NCBI RefSeq assembly: GCF_900109295.1
Contig: NZ_FOIZ01000003.1
Coordinates: forward strand, 1-64,000
DNA: 64,000 nucleotides
DNA from: Cognatiyoonia koreensis
Lineage (GTDB): Bacteria > Pseudomonadota > Alphaproteobacteria > Rhodobacterales > Rhodobacteraceae
Direction of reading: 5' to 3'
Shown here: positions 24,900 through 33,745 of the stretch, piece after piece
How the letters are laid out: each line of letters begins with the position of its first letter
How positions within the stretch are numbered: the stretch's first letter is position 1
Program-made: the position numbers and the translations under genes
Notes under the pieces: generated by a model
Told to the model about the DNA's origin: nothing
The model's database searches: none
Seen by the model: the letters and a program-made list of their open reading frames with translations, nothing else

Positions 24900-25721
24900 T
24901 TGTATCATTTAGTCGTTTTAGAAGGCTCGTTTTCTCAGAACCAAGTCAGCTGTGAATATGGACGGTTTCTAGAGTACACCTCAGAAGCAAATATAGAAAA
25001 ATTTAAAGACCTTACCGATCTAGAATTGCTCGAATACCCAGCAATTTTTATGGGGGAAGGCTATGATGACGAGCCTGCAAGAATTGGAAAGTTGATTAAG
25101 ATCAGCAAAGTAGGCCGAGAAGTCAAAGCCTACTACGTCGTCGATCCGGATCTACCGGCACTAACAAACCGGCAAATCTATGATTTGAGCGAAGAGCTTG
25201 ATATCGCGAGCTTTGAGTTTTCGAGAAATCACTGGGCATTGAAAGACGTAGATTTGTTTGAAGTCTTGTTGCGCGCTGGTGTCAGGCAACCCTTCCAGCC
25301 ATCAGTTTTTCGGCTGAGTCGCAATCCAGTTAAGAGTGATCTGATATCGGTCATGATGCCTTTCGATGCATCTTCAGACAAGGTCTATGCCAATCTAAAG
25401 AGAGCTATTGAAGGTGAGGGTTTGCGGTGCAATAGGGCCGATGACATTTGGAAGAATTCCCACATCATGGAGGACGTTATCGAGTTAATCTGTACTGCTC
25501 GTGTCGTTGTATGCGATCTGAGTGGCATGAATGCGAATGTTTTCTATGAAACGGGTATTGCGCACAGCTTGGGTAAGGAGGTCATATTGATTACTCAATC
25601 AATGGAACACGTGCCCTTTGACCTTCGTTCTCTTCGATGCGTTACTTATTTGAACAATGGCGAAGGCAGAGAGGAATTGGCCAAAAAAGTTGTTGCCCGG
25701 GTTAGAGACTTGATTGGTTAA
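24900..25721 (+). CDS. Orphan protein with deoxyribosyltransferase/TIR-like C-terminal domain
   Basis: A 273-residue AT-rich gene starting at TTG (GAGGTCAAAC before it). Residues 1-130 match nothing I know. Residues about 148-270 follow the nucleoside 2-deoxyribosyltransferase-like pattern: LISVMMPFDASSDKVYANL, then RADDIWKN, then VVVCDLSGMNANVFYETGIAH, then PFDLRSLRC. The acidic DLSGMNxNVFYExG step carries the candidate catalytic Glu. Domains of this superfamily act as N-glycosidases or NAD-binding effectors and are often found in antiviral or stress systems. That role is inference. Codon use (ATA, TTA, AGA) differs from the neighbours. Confidence 0.65.
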   Translation: MYHLVVLEGSFSQNQVSCEYGRFLEYTSEANIEKFKDLTDLELLEYPAIFMGEGYDDEPARIGKLIKISKVGREVKAYYVVDPDLPALTNRQIYDLSEELDIASFEFSRNHWALKDVDLFEVLLRAGVRQPFQPSVFRLSRNPVKSDLISVMMPFDASSDKVYANLKRAIEGEGLRCNRADDIWKNSHIMEDVIELICTARVVVCDLSGMNANVFYETGIAHSLGKEVILITQSMEHVPFDLRSLRCVTYLNNGEGREELAKKVVARVRDLIG

Positions 25722-25730
25722 ACAACCCTC

Positions 25731-25759
25731 TTGCCACATCCCGCCAACCCTCCTATACG
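25731..25759 (+). promoter_or_regulatory. Sigma-70-type promoter of the rpmC operon piece
   Basis: TTGCCA (25731-25736), 17 bp, TATACG (25754-25759). Almost the same as the rplB promoter: both run TTGCCACA, a C-rich spacer containing CCAACCCT, then TATAC. It starts 9 nt after the stop of the AT-rich orphan. Confidence 0.72.
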
Positions 25760-25837
25760 GCGCACTTCACCCACTCCACCGGGATTCGGGGTCACGCTTT
25801 TGCGGCCTGCCGGTGATGTTGATAAAGGAGCCGTCCG

Positions 25838-26044
25838 ATGGACGCCAAAGAACTGCGGGACAAGACACCCGATCAGTTGCGCGAGGAACTCGCCAACTTG
25901 AAGAAAGAAGCCTTTAACCTGCGTTTCCAGCAGGCCACAGGCCAGATGGAAAACACATCTGCGATGCGCCAGGCACGCCGGAACGCGGCCCGTGTCAAAA
26001 CCATTCTGAACGAAAAGGCGAAAGCCGCAGCAGGGGAGGCATAA
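25838..26044 (+). CDS. rpmC: 50S ribosomal protein L29
   Basis: Two-helix protein near the tunnel exit, 68 residues. It begins [18 protein letters not shown] and contains the conserved [13 protein letters not shown]. The ribosome binding site is AAAGGAG. It heads the third ribosomal piece, separated from rplP by the 11.8-kb copper-to-orphan block, and is followed by rpsQ after 4 nt. Confidence 0.96.
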   Translation: MDAKELRDKTPDQLREELANLKKEAFNLRFQQATGQMENTSAMRQARRNAARVKTILNEKAKAAAGEA

Positions 26045-26048
26045 GACC

Positions 26049-26279
26049 ATGCCTAAGCGTATCCTCCAGGGTGTCGTGACATCCAACCAGAACCAGCAGA
26101 CCGTCACCGTGTCTGTCGAACGTCGCTTCAAGCACCCGCTGCTGCAAAAGACTGTGCGTAAGTCCAAGAAGTACCGCGCACACGACGAAAACAACGCATT
26201 CAACGTTGGTGACACAGTCCGTATTCAGGAATGTGCCCCCAAGTCGAAAACCAAACGCTGGGAAGTGATCGCCAACTAA
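26049..26279 (+). CDS. rpsQ: 30S ribosomal protein S17
   Basis: Primary 16S rRNA-binding protein with an OB fold, 76 residues. Conserved segments are [16 protein letters not shown], the basic [12 protein letters not shown], and [18 protein letters not shown]. It is followed by a 77-nt gap with a CCTAGGG...CCCTATAGG-type pairing before rplN, unusually long for this operon. Confidence 0.96.
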   Translation: MPKRILQGVVTSNQNQQTVTVSVERRFKHPLLQKTVRKSKKYRAHDENNAFNVGDTVRIQECAPKSKTKRWEVIAN

Positions 26280-26356
26280 GATCGCACCCGGTTCAACGAA
26301 ACCCTAGGGGCCCGGTCGGAAATCGGGATTGACCCTATAGGTCGGAAGGAAACCAA

Positions 26357-26725
26357 ATGATCCAGATGCAGACCAATCTGGATGTTGCTGACAACAGCGG
26401 CGCGCGCCGTGTTCAGTGCATCAAGGTTCTGGGTGGTTCTCACCGTCGTTACGCCAGTGTTGGAGACATCATTGTCGTTTCGGTGAAAGAGGCCATTCCA
26501 CGCGGCCGCGTAAAGAAAGGTGACGTCCGCAAGGCCGTCGTCGTACGCACCGCCAAAGAAGTCCGTCGCGCAGACGGCACAGCAATCCGTTTTGACAAGA
26601 ACGCCGCTGTGATCCTCAACAACAACAACGAACCCATCGGTACACGTATCTTTGGGCCGGTTGTGCGTGAACTGCGTGCGAAAAACTTCATGAAAATCAT
26701 CTCGCTCGCTCCGGAGGTGCTGTAA
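26357..26725 (+). CDS. rplN: 50S ribosomal protein L14
   Basis: 23S rRNA-binding protein at the subunit interface, 122 residues. It starts [19 protein letters not shown] and contains [11 protein letters not shown] and the C-terminal [19 protein letters not shown]. The ribosome binding site is GGAAGGAAACC. rplX begins 2 nt after its stop. Confidence 0.97.
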   Translation: MIQMQTNLDVADNSGARRVQCIKVLGGSHRRYASVGDIIVVSVKEAIPRGRVKKGDVRKAVVVRTAKEVRRADGTAIRFDKNAAVILNNNNEPIGTRIFGPVVRELRAKNFMKIISLAPEVL

Positions 26726-26727
26726 CC

Positions 26728-27033
26728 ATGGCTGCGAAACTCCGTAAAGGTGACAAGGTCATCGTGCTTGCCGGTAAGGACAAGGGCGTGACAGGCGAAA
26801 TCAAATCTGTTGATCCCAAGTCCGGCAAAGCTGTCGTTGACGGCGTCAACATGGCGATCCGTCACGAGAAGCAATCCCAGAACTCTCAGGGTGGGCGCAC
26901 GCCAAAGGCGATGCCGATCCAGTTGAGCAACCTGGCAATCGTAGATGCAAACGGCAAACCTTCGCGCGTCGGCTTCCGCATGGATGGCGACAACAAGGTG
27001 CGCTTTGCCAAGTCAACAGGGGATGCGATCTGA
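26728..27033 (+). CDS. rplX: 50S ribosomal protein L24
   Basis: Assembly initiator protein of the 50S subunit, 101 residues. The KOW motif is at the N-terminus ([19 protein letters not shown]), and the segment [17 protein letters not shown] follows. The stop shares a base with the rplE start (TGATG). Confidence 0.97.
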   Translation: MAAKLRKGDKVIVLAGKDKGVTGEIKSVDPKSGKAVVDGVNMAIRHEKQSQNSQGGRTPKAMPIQLSNLAIVDANGKPSRVGFRMDGDNKVRFAKSTGDAI

Positions 27034-27596
27034 TGCTTGATACCGCAAACTACACCCCGCGCCTGAAAGCGCTTTATGCGGACACTATCCGCAAGGCGAT
27101 GAAGGAAGAGTTCGGCTACAAGAACGACATGCAGATCCCGCGTCTGGACAAGATCGTCCTGAACATCGGCTGCGGCGCAGAAGCTGTCCGTGACAGCAAG
27201 AAAGCCAAGACCGCGCAGGAAGACCTGACAACCATCGCAGGCCAGAAGGCCATGACGACCGTGGCAAAGAAATCCATCGCTGGTTTCCGCGTCCGTGAAG
27301 ACATGCCACTGGGTGCGAAGGTTACGCTGCGTGCCGATCGTATGTACGAATTCCTCGACCGTCTGATCACTGTTGCGATGCCACGTATTCGTGACTTCCG
27401 CGGCGTGTCCGGCAAATCCTTTGATGGGCGCGGCAACTACGCCACCGGCATCAAGGAACACCTCATCTTCCCAGAGATCAACTTTGACAAGATCGATGAG
27501 AACTGGGGTATGGACATCGTCATCTGCACCACCGCCACAAATGACGCTGAAGCAAAGGCACTGTTGAAGCACTTCAACATGCCGTTCAACAGCTAA
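27033..27596 (+). CDS. rplE: 50S ribosomal protein L5
   Basis: Binds 5S rRNA in the central protuberance. The 187 residues include [16 protein letters not shown] near residue 33, the [13 protein letters not shown] segment near 110, and the C-terminal [13 protein letters not shown]. One base overlaps rplX, and rpsN follows after 20 nt. Confidence 0.97.
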   Translation: MLDTANYTPRLKALYADTIRKAMKEEFGYKNDMQIPRLDKIVLNIGCGAEAVRDSKKAKTAQEDLTTIAGQKAMTTVAKKSIAGFRVREDMPLGAKVTLRADRMYEFLDRLITVAMPRIRDFRGVSGKSFDGRGNYATGIKEHLIFPEINFDKIDENWGMDIVICTTATNDAEAKALLKHFNMPFNS

Positions 27597-27616
27597 GCGC
27601 CAGGAGAGAAAAAGAT

Positions 27617-27922
27617 ATGGCTAAGAAATCCATGATCGCACGCGAACGTAAGCGTGAAAAGCTGGTGGCGCAGTATGCTGAAAAGCGTGCAGCACTGAAG
27701 GCAATCATCAACGACAAGGACGTCCCTGTGGAAGAGCGGTTCAAGGCAACCCTTGATCTGGCAAAATTGCCACGCAACTCCGCACCGACACGCTTGCACA
27801 ACCGTTGCCAGCTCACCGGGCGTCCACACGCCTACTATCGTAAACTGAAGATCAGCCGGATCGCGCTGCGGGACCTTGGTTCCAATGGCGAGATTCCCGG
27901 CATGGTCAAGTCAAGCTGGTAA
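27617..27922 (+). CDS. rpsN: 30S ribosomal protein S14
   Basis: 16S rRNA head protein, 101 residues, the longer zinc-free type: the CxxC pairs of the short zinc form are absent and the C-terminal half has [23 protein letters not shown] sequence (here [14 protein letters not shown]). The ribosome binding site is AGGAGAG. It is followed by rpsH after 12 nt. Confidence 0.96.
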   Translation: MAKKSMIARERKREKLVAQYAEKRAALKAIINDKDVPVEERFKATLDLAKLPRNSAPTRLHNRCQLTGRPHAYYRKLKISRIALRDLGSNGEIPGMVKSSW

Positions 27923-27934
27923 GGAGAGCACATT

Positions 27935-28333
27935 ATGGCAATGAACGATCCTATCGGCGATATGCTCACACGCATCCGCAACAACCAGATGCGCGGCAAG
28001 CCATCGGTTGAAACACCGGCATCCAAGCTGCGCGCCTGGGTTCTGGACGTACTCGCAGACGAAGGTTACATCCGCGGCTACGAAAAGATCGACGGTAAGG
28101 ACGGCCACCCGGCCATCCGTATCGAGCTGAAGTATTACGAAGGCGAACCCGTCATTCGTGAATTGAAGCGGGTCTCAAAGCCCGGTCGCCGCGTCTACAT
28201 GGGCGCAAATGACTTGCCAAGTGTCCGTCAGGGCCTTGGTGTGTCGATTGTCTCGACCCCAAAGGGCGTGATGTCAGATGCAAACGCACGCGCAGCCAAC
28301 GTTGGCGGCGAAGTGCTCTGCACAATCTTCTAA
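27935..28333 (+). CDS. rpsH: 30S ribosomal protein S8
   Basis: Central-domain 16S rRNA binder and, in E. coli, regulator of the spc operon. The 132 residues start [16 protein letters not shown] and end with the conserved [25 protein letters not shown] stretch. The ribosome binding site is AAGGAGAG. rplF starts 10 nt later. Confidence 0.97.
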   Translation: MAMNDPIGDMLTRIRNNQMRGKPSVETPASKLRAWVLDVLADEGYIRGYEKIDGKDGHPAIRIELKYYEGEPVIRELKRVSKPGRRVYMGANDLPSVRQGLGVSIVSTPKGVMSDANARAANVGGEVLCTIF

Positions 28334-28343
28334 GGGGGCAAAC

Positions 28344-28877
28344 ATGTCTCGTATTGGTAAAAAACCGGTCGATCTGCCCTCTGGCGTCACAGCCTCGGTC
28401 AGCGGCCAAACGGTTGAAGTGAAGGGGCCGAAAGGCACCCGCAGCTTCACAGCCACCGACGACGTGACCATTTCGATGGGCGAAAACGCCATCAAGGTGG
28501 ATCCACGCGGCAGTTCAAAGCGCGCGCGCCAGCAGTGGGGCATGTCCCGCACGCAGGTGCAGAACCTTGTCACAGGCGTGACCGAAGGGTTCAAGAAAGA
28601 GCTTGAGATTTCCGGTGTCGGTTATCGTGCACAGATGCAGGGCAACGTCCTGAAACTGTCACTGGGCTACAGCCACGACGTGAACTTCGAAGTGCCGGAG
28701 GGTGTCACCGTGACAGCCGCCAAGCCAACCGAAGTCACTGTGGAAGGTATCGACCAACAACTTGTGGGTCAGGTCGCGGCGAACATCCGCGCTTGGCGCA
28801 AGCCAGAGCCCTACAAAGGCAAAGGCATCAAGTACAAGGACGAGTACATCTTCCGCAAAGAAGGCAAGAAGAAGTAA
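28344..28877 (+). CDS. rplF: 50S ribosomal protein L6
   Basis: Binds 23S rRNA near the elongation-factor site. The 177 residues contain two repeated domains, [14 protein letters not shown] at the start and the C-terminal signature [16 protein letters not shown] 28344 follows AAGGGGGC. An in-frame ATG inside rpsH is rejected. rplR follows after 11 nt. Confidence 0.97.
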   Translation: MSRIGKKPVDLPSGVTASVSGQTVEVKGPKGTRSFTATDDVTISMGENAIKVDPRGSSKRARQQWGMSRTQVQNLVTGVTEGFKKELEISGVGYRAQMQGNVLKLSLGYSHDVNFEVPEGVTVTAAKPTEVTVEGIDQQLVGQVAANIRAWRKPEPYKGKGIKYKDEYIFRKEGKKK

Positions 28878-28888
28878 GGACCAGCATC

Positions 28889-29254
28889 ATGGCAAACAGC
28901 AAGAGACAACTGTTTCTGAAGCGCCGTATGCGCGTTCGGAACAAGCTGCGGAACGTTACTGCAAACGTGGGTCGCCCCCGTTTGTCCGTGCACCGCTCCA
29001 ACAAGAACATCAGCGTCCAGCTGATCGACGATGCGAACGGGGTCACACTCGCATCCGCATCGTCGATGGAAAAAGATCTGGGCGTGGTCGGCAAGAACAA
29101 CATCGAAGCCGCTGCAAAGGTGGGCGCTGCAATCGCAGAGCGTGCCAAGAAAGCCGGCGTCGAACAGGCGTACTTCGACCGTGGTGGTTTCCTCTTTCAC
29201 GGCAAGATCAAGGCTTTGGCCGATGCTGCCCGTGAAGGTGGCTTGAAAATCTAA
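28889..29254 (+). CDS. rplR: 50S ribosomal protein L18
   Basis: 5S rRNA-binding protein, 121 residues. Conserved parts are [19 protein letters not shown] and the C-terminal [20 protein letters not shown]. The ribosome binding site is AAGGA. Its stop is followed by the hairpin AGGGCGC/GCGCCCT (29262-29268 with 29278-29284) inside a 113-nt gap before rpsE, which may process or slow the transcript. Confidence 0.97.
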   Translation: MANSKRQLFLKRRMRVRNKLRNVTANVGRPRLSVHRSNKNISVQLIDDANGVTLASASSMEKDLGVVGKNNIEAAAKVGAAIAERAKKAGVEQAYFDRGGFLFHGKIKALADAAREGGLKI

Positions 29255-29367
29255 GACTTGCAGGGCGCGCCAGTGGTGCGCCCTCGATGATCGAGGTCCC
29301 GGATCAGTTTCGGGACACTGCGATCGGACAATCGGGCCTTTCGCCCACAAAAACAAAGGGATGCCCC

Positions 29368-29946
29368 ATGGCAGAACGTGAAAATCGCGGCCGCGGCCGT
29401 AACCGTGAAGAACAAGCACCGGAATTTGCCGACCGTCTGGTCGCCATCAACCGCGTGTCCAAGACAGTCAAGGGCGGTAAGCGCTTTGGCTTCGCAGCCC
29501 TCGTTGTTGTGGGTGACCAGAAGGGCCGTGTCGGCTTTGGCAAGGGCAAGGCGAAAGAAGTGCCCGAAGCGATCCGCAAGGCGACAGAACAGGCCAAGCG
29601 CCAGATGATCCGCGTGCCGCTGCGCGACGGTCGTACACTGCACCACGACATCGAGGGCCGTCACGGCGCTGGTAAGGTCGTGATGCGCACGGCACCAGCC
29701 GGTACGGGTATCATCGCCGGTGGTCCAATGCGTGCCGTCTTCGAAATGCTGGGTGTGCAGGACGTCGTGTCCAAATCCATCGGTTCGCAGAACCCCTACA
29801 ACATGATCCGCGCCACGATGAACGGCCTGACGAAAGAGGCATCGCCTCGCTCTGTCGCCCAGCGTCGTGGCAAGAAAGTCGCTGACATCCTGCCCAAGCG
29901 TGACGAGGCCCCCGCGGCCGAAGCCGCTGCCGAAGCAGACGCGTAA
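29368..29946 (+). CDS. rpsE: 30S ribosomal protein S5
   Basis: Decoding-fidelity protein of the 30S subunit, 192 residues. It shows the N-terminal dsRNA-binding domain ([19 protein letters not shown]), the [18 protein letters not shown] motif, and a short Ala/Glu-rich C-terminal extension. ATG 29368 is chosen because AAAGGG lies upstream and the product begins [11 protein letters not shown] as in relatives. Confidence 0.97.
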   Translation: MAERENRGRGRNREEQAPEFADRLVAINRVSKTVKGGKRFGFAALVVVGDQKGRVGFGKGKAKEVPEAIRKATEQAKRQMIRVPLRDGRTLHHDIEGRHGAGKVVMRTAPAGTGIIAGGPMRAVFEMLGVQDVVSKSIGSQNPYNMIRATMNGLTKEASPRSVAQRRGKKVADILPKRDEAPAAEAAAEADA

Positions 29947-29958
29947 GGAGACTGACAG

Positions 29959-30150
29959 ATGGCTAAGAAAACAATCGTCGTTAAGCAGGTGGGTTCCCCC
30001 ATCCGCCGCCCCGCCAAGCAGCGCGCAACGCTGATCGGTCTGGGTTTGAACAAGATGAACCGCACCCGCGAATTGGAAGATACTCCTTCCGTACGTGGCA
30101 TGGTTGAATCGGTGTCTCACATGGTCGAGATCATCGAGGAAAAGGGGTGA
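29959..30150 (+). CDS. rpmD: 50S ribosomal protein L30
   Basis: Small 23S rRNA-binding protein, 63 residues, with [22 protein letters not shown] and the ending MVEIIEEKG. It is the last gene of the third ribosomal piece. Its TGA stop lies in the outer arm of a nested inverted repeat. rplO, normally next, is 10.5 kb away. Confidence 0.96.
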   Translation: MAKKTIVVKQVGSPIRRPAKQRATLIGLGLNKMNRTRELEDTPSVRGMVESVSHMVEIIEEKG

Positions 30151-30194
30151 ACACCGTCTAGGAATTGATCCAGTGGATCAATTCAGGTGTTCAC
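30147..30194 (+). repeat. Nested inverted repeat on the rpmD stop codon
   Basis: The outer arms GTGAACACC (30147-30155) and GGTGTTCAC (30186-30194) enclose a perfect inner palindrome, GAATTGATCCA (30162-30172) with TGGATCAATTC (30174-30184) around one base. The stop codon is inside the outer arm. As RNA it would be a long two-part hairpin without a T tract, so a stability or processing structure fits better than termination. Confidence 0.8.
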
Positions 30195-30248
30195 GGGCGG
30201 AGCCCCGGATCGGCAATTGATGCAGATTTGGAACCTGCCGTTGGAAAT

Positions 30249-30282
30249 TAAAAGCGCCTCGTGGGAAACTGCGGGGCGTTTG
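30249..30282 (+). terminator. Candidate terminator after rpmD
   Basis: AAAGCGCCTCG pairs with CGGGGCGTTT with one bulged base, then TGCAA. A moderate stem and poor T tract, about 100 nt after the rpmD stop. Confidence 0.5.
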
Positions 30283-30606
30283 CAATATTTTGGACCAGAA
30301 CATGCGTTAAACGTCAGGTTGAATTTGCGCAGAGGTTTCTTTGGTCACCCGCCATTTGCATATGACGACACCGGGCTAGCCACCCCGAGGTCAAAACGCG
30401 TGCGCCGTTGCGCGCTTGCGCCAACAGGCATCAGCCGACTAGTCCTGCCAGTCTTGAATTTGTTAGTGCAAATGACGCGCAACCAAGTCACGATCAGATC
30501 GGAAACAACTTGTTGGTGCGTAACAAAATCTGACGCGTTGCAAGATTGAAAAAGGCCACAGCCCGACGATGTGGTCGGAATTGGTATGACGAAGGGACCT
30601 CACAAC
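30283..30606. other. Intergenic stretch between rpmD and DUF2848 gene
   Basis: About 320 bases without a supported gene. A reading frame crosses it from 30187 but begins in the inverted repeat, has no ribosome binding site and a composition unlike coding DNA here. No RNA gene recognised. Confidence 0.4.
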
Positions 30607-31266
30607 ATGCGCGTTGATTTCAGCCTTGGCAACACGCCCCTCCCATTGGAAATCCAATCGGTTGTCATAGCCGGGTGGACCGGTCGAAATTTGCAGGCAG
30701 TCCAGCACCATATCGACGAACTGGCCATGTTGGGTATCGCGCCGCCAAGTCAGGTGCCCCTATATTACAGGGTCTCGCATACGCTTTTGTGCCAATCCGA
30801 GAGCATAGAGGTGCTGGGAACCGGCACATCGGGCGAGGTCGAACCTTTGCTGATCCAGCAGAACGGCAAACGCTACCTTGGTCTGGCTTCGGATCACACT
30901 GATCGGGATCTGGAACGCCACTCTGTTGCGGCTTCCAAACAGGCCTGTGCCAAACCTGTTGCAACCGCACTTTGGGATTTTGACGCTATCATGGATCACC
31001 TCGATCAGATCACCCTGAAATGCTGGATCGAAGAGGACGGGCAGGAGGTGCTTTATCAGGACGGAACCTTGGCCGGTATTCGCCCGCTGACGGACCTTTG
31101 CGAAGGGGCTGGTATGGCGGACGGGACGGCGATGTTGTGCGGCACGTTGGCGGCCATTGGCGGCGTGCGCCCGGCCCGGCAATACCGCATGGAAATACAC
31201 GATCCGACGACCGCAGACACGATCACGTTGTCCTACGACGTCAAAACGCTGCCGATCATCACTTAA
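30607..31266 (+). CDS. DUF2848 protein
   Basis: Soluble protein of 219 residues. The pattern VVIAGWTGRNLQAVQHHIDEL near the start, PLYYRVS, and YLGLASDHTDRDLERHSV are those of DUF2848, distantly like fumarylacetoacetase-type folds with the metal-ligand DHTDRDLE. Function is unproven; the family often lies beside amide or amino-acid catabolic genes. It is convergent with pxpC, stops 14 nt apart, at the end of the 5-oxoprolinase cluster. ATG 30607 follows AAGGGACC. Confidence 0.8.
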   Translation: MRVDFSLGNTPLPLEIQSVVIAGWTGRNLQAVQHHIDELAMLGIAPPSQVPLYYRVSHTLLCQSESIEVLGTGTSGEVEPLLIQQNGKRYLGLASDHTDRDLERHSVAASKQACAKPVATALWDFDAIMDHLDQITLKCWIEEDGQEVLYQDGTLAGIRPLTDLCEGAGMADGTAMLCGTLAAIGGVRPARQYRMEIHDPTTADTITLSYDVKTLPIIT

Positions 31267-31280
31267 GGCAGCACCTTGGT

Positions 31281-32285
31281 CTACTCATAGACGCAGCCAT
31301 GGATCAGGTTCTCGCGCATCAGGCGCTGGGCCAATGATCCGCGCGCCACTGCGATATCCTCAAGGTAGTGGCCCCTTTGTTTTTGAAAGGCCCTGAGCGC
31401 ATCAATCGCCTGCGGGCTGGAAATTGATGCGAACTTCACCGTGTCGCCCGCGCGAAATTGCGCCAACCGGTCGGTGTCACAGGAAATGACAGTGGCGATT
31501 TTCGGATAGCCACCCGTTGTCTGATGATCCGCAAGCAGCACCGTTGGAACGCCATCCCCGGACACCTGAACAGATCCGCGCACGATGGGTTCGGACGGGA
31601 TCGAAAGCGCCGCGTCAAGTTCTAGGGGGGGACCGCTCAATCGCATCCCCATGCGGTCATAGGCCTCTGTCACCTTGAAGGTGTCCGACACAAAACACGC
31701 AACAGCCCCGTCGGCAAAATACTGATCCTGTGGGCCTGTGACAACGCGGATCGGTCCGTCGGGCATGAAGTCGGGCCGTCGGATATCGCCCAGTCGATCT
31801 TCGCGGAGGGCGGCATCCGAAACCGTGATGGTTTGTCCCGCTTGCACGACGCCACCGCCAAAGCCGGAGGTCGAATGCGTTGCACGACTGCCCAGCCATT
31901 CCGCGGCGTTCAACGTGCCCGCAAAGGCCAGATAGGCCCAGCTTCCGGTCTTTCCGGCGCTGATCGACAGTTGTTCGCCTTTTTGGATGGTGAGGATCGT
32001 CCAAGACGCGGTTTTCTGCGCGCCGCGCTTGACGACAAAATCCCCGCCGGTGATCGCGACGGTGACGGCACCGGCCGTGCATTGCAGGATCAAACCGCCA
32101 AGCGAGATTTCGATGGCCGTCATTCCCGCCGCATTGCCAAGGGCCGCGTTGGCGGCATCAAAGGCCAGACGGTCCATCGGGCCTGACGTGGCCACACCAA
32201 AGCGCATGTTGCCGGGGCGGCCCGCATCCTGAAAGGTGACCAGTGGGCCAGCAAAGGAAACGCTGAAGGCTGCCTCACCCATCAT
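31281..32285 (-). CDS. pxpC: 5-oxoprolinase subunit C (biotin-dependent carboxyltransferase family)
   Basis: With PxpA and PxpB it forms the ATP-dependent prokaryotic 5-oxoprolinase that opens pyroglutamate to L-glutamate. The 334 residues match the YbgK/AHS2 domain: FSVSFAGPLVTFQDAGRPG, GVATSGPMDRLAF, and the later STSGFGGG and LLADHQTTGGYPKIATV. The start at 32285 (ATGATG) lies within the end of pxpB. A longer reading to 32354 would overlap pxpB by 80 nt. It is the last gene of the minus-strand operon. Confidence 0.87.
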   Translation of the reverse strand: MMGEAAFSVSFAGPLVTFQDAGRPGNMRFGVATSGPMDRLAFDAANAALGNAAGMTAIEISLGGLILQCTAGAVTVAITGGDFVVKRGAQKTASWTILTIQKGEQLSISAGKTGSWAYLAFAGTLNAAEWLGSRATHSTSGFGGGVVQAGQTITVSDAALREDRLGDIRRPDFMPDGPIRVVTGPQDQYFADGAVACFVSDTFKVTEAYDRMGMRLSGPPLELDAALSIPSEPIVRGSVQVSGDGVPTVLLADHQTTGGYPKIATVISCDTDRLAQFRAGDTVKFASISSPQAIDALRAFQKQRGHYLEDIAVARGSLAQRLMRENLIHGCVYE

Positions 32286-32970
32286 CGCGATCCCGATCCA
32301 GACGGTCGTATGTCGCGGTGTCGATCCGCTCGAAAGCGACGCGATCCCCGACATCGAACAGAAACGGATGTTCAGGGTCGCCGGTAAAGATCGGGGTTGG
32401 TGAGCCGCCGATAATCGACCAGCCTGTCGGCATAGTCAGGGTCGTGATCAGGCATTGTGCCCCTGCAATAATGACGCTGCCTGCCGGAACATCGCGCACG
32501 GGCTTTGGCTTGCGCGGCACCTGGATCTGCTTTTGCACGCCCGAAAGATAGGCATAACCGGGCGCAAACCCGTACATCAGAACCTGAAAATCTCCGGCAA
32601 GATGGGCGTTGATCACCGCCTCGGTCGTCAGGCCGGTTGCCGATGCAACAGCGTCCAGATCGGGCGCAAAAGGGGGCTCATAACAGACCTGCACATTGCG
32701 CTGGACGCCTGCCGACGCTTTTGTCTCCAACCCTTTCAGGCGGATGCGGACGTGCCCTTGCACGGTCACATGGTCCGTTTGTACCGGGTCGAACGACACC
32801 AGAAGGTTGACCAGCGCCGGCACCGTCTCGATCACACCGGTGGGGATGTCAGCACCGATCGCCTTGTCCAGCGCAACGACATGGGCATGTGCCGTGTCAG
32901 AAATGTCCTGCGCGAAACTGACCAGCAGCGCGTGATCGGCGATGGGCGTGAACTGGGGGTCCATTGGCAT
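32275..32970 (-). CDS. pxpB: 5-oxoprolinase subunit B (allophanate hydrolase subunit 1 family)
   Basis: AHS1-domain protein of 231 residues, partner of PxpC. Recognisable parts are the VETVPALVNLLVSFDP-like segment near residue 50, the YGFAPGYAYLSG motif near 135, and the GSVIIAG and PTGWSIIGGSP stretches near 165-190. The start follows the pxpA stop by one base (TGAGATG). Family members also include kinase-inhibitor KipI-type proteins, but the A-B-C order argues for oxoprolinase. Confidence 0.88.
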   Translation of the reverse strand: MPMDPQFTPIADHALLVSFAQDISDTAHAHVVALDKAIGADIPTGVIETVPALVNLLVSFDPVQTDHVTVQGHVRIRLKGLETKASAGVQRNVQVCYEPPFAPDLDAVASATGLTTEAVINAHLAGDFQVLMYGFAPGYAYLSGVQKQIQVPRKPKPVRDVPAGSVIIAGAQCLITTLTMPTGWSIIGGSPTPIFTGDPEHPFLFDVGDRVAFERIDTATYDRLDRDRDDG

Positions 32971-32971
32971 C

Positions 32972-33733
32972 TCAGGCCTTCGTAAATCCGGTGATCTGCA
33001 CGCCCTGTGCCGTCAGCCGGTTGCGGACCTCGCGCGCCATGGCGACAGCGCCGGGGGAATCGCCGTGCACGCAGATGGATTGCGCCGCAAGCTTGATCGG
33101 AGGTCCGTCAATGACCGGCATCAGACCGGTTTCAAGAAAGGACAGCAGCCGCGCGGTCGCTTGCCCGGCATCGTGGATCATCGCGCCGTCCTGATCGCGC
33201 GGGACAAGTTGACCCGATGACAGATACCCGCGATCGGCGAAGATTTCGGAAAAGACCGGGGCGTTGGCCGCGCGGGCGGCCTGTTCACTTTGCGTGCCCG
33301 AAATCGCAAGGATCGCAAGTTCGGGATCAATCGTCTGGACGGCTGCGACGATGGCCGCAGCGACCTCTGCGTCGCGGGCGGCAAGGTTGCCAAGCGCGCC
33401 GTGCGGTTTGACATAGGTTACGGGTACGCCGACCTGCGCGGCAATCCCCATCAGCGCACCAATCTGGGCGGCACACATCCGCCCGATCTCCGCGGGCGAC
33501 ATGGGGATGACACGCCGTCCGAACCCTTCACGGTCGTTGTATCCGGGATGCGCCCCCACGGTGACGCCGTTCTCTTTCGCAAGTGAAAGCGTGCGGAACA
33601 TCGTTTCCGGATCACCTGCGTGCCCGCCACAGGCGATGTTGGCAGAGCTTACAATCGACAGCATTTCAGCATCATCACCCATCGACCAGGGCCCGAAGCC
33701 TTCACCAAGATCAGAGTTGAGATCGATACGCAT
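32972..33733 (-). CDS. pxpA: 5-oxoprolinase subunit A (LamB/YcsF family)
   Basis: TIM-barrel-like subunit of 5-oxoprolinase, 253 residues. The signature MRIDLNSDLGEGFGPW at the N-terminus, IACGGHAGDP near residue 35, GAHPGYNDREGFGRR near 60, and YVKPHGALGN near 106 are all present. It is preceded by the TRAP permease gene at 12 nt, so uptake and hydrolysis are likely cotranscribed. Confidence 0.93.
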   Translation of the reverse strand: MRIDLNSDLGEGFGPWSMGDDAEMLSIVSSANIACGGHAGDPETMFRTLSLAKENGVTVGAHPGYNDREGFGRRVIPMSPAEIGRMCAAQIGALMGIAAQVGVPVTYVKPHGALGNLAARDAEVAAAIVAAVQTIDPELAILAISGTQSEQAARAANAPVFSEIFADRGYLSSGQLVPRDQDGAMIHDAGQATARLLSFLETGLMPVIDGPPIKLAAQSICVHGDSPGAVAMAREVRNRLTAQGVQITGFTKA

Positions 33734-33745
33734 CCTGATCGGACC

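Noticed and set aside
30187..30549. 120-codon open frame between rpmD and the DUF2848 gene
   Set aside because: It starts inside the inverted repeat, lacks a ribosome binding site and passes through a terminator-like hairpin.
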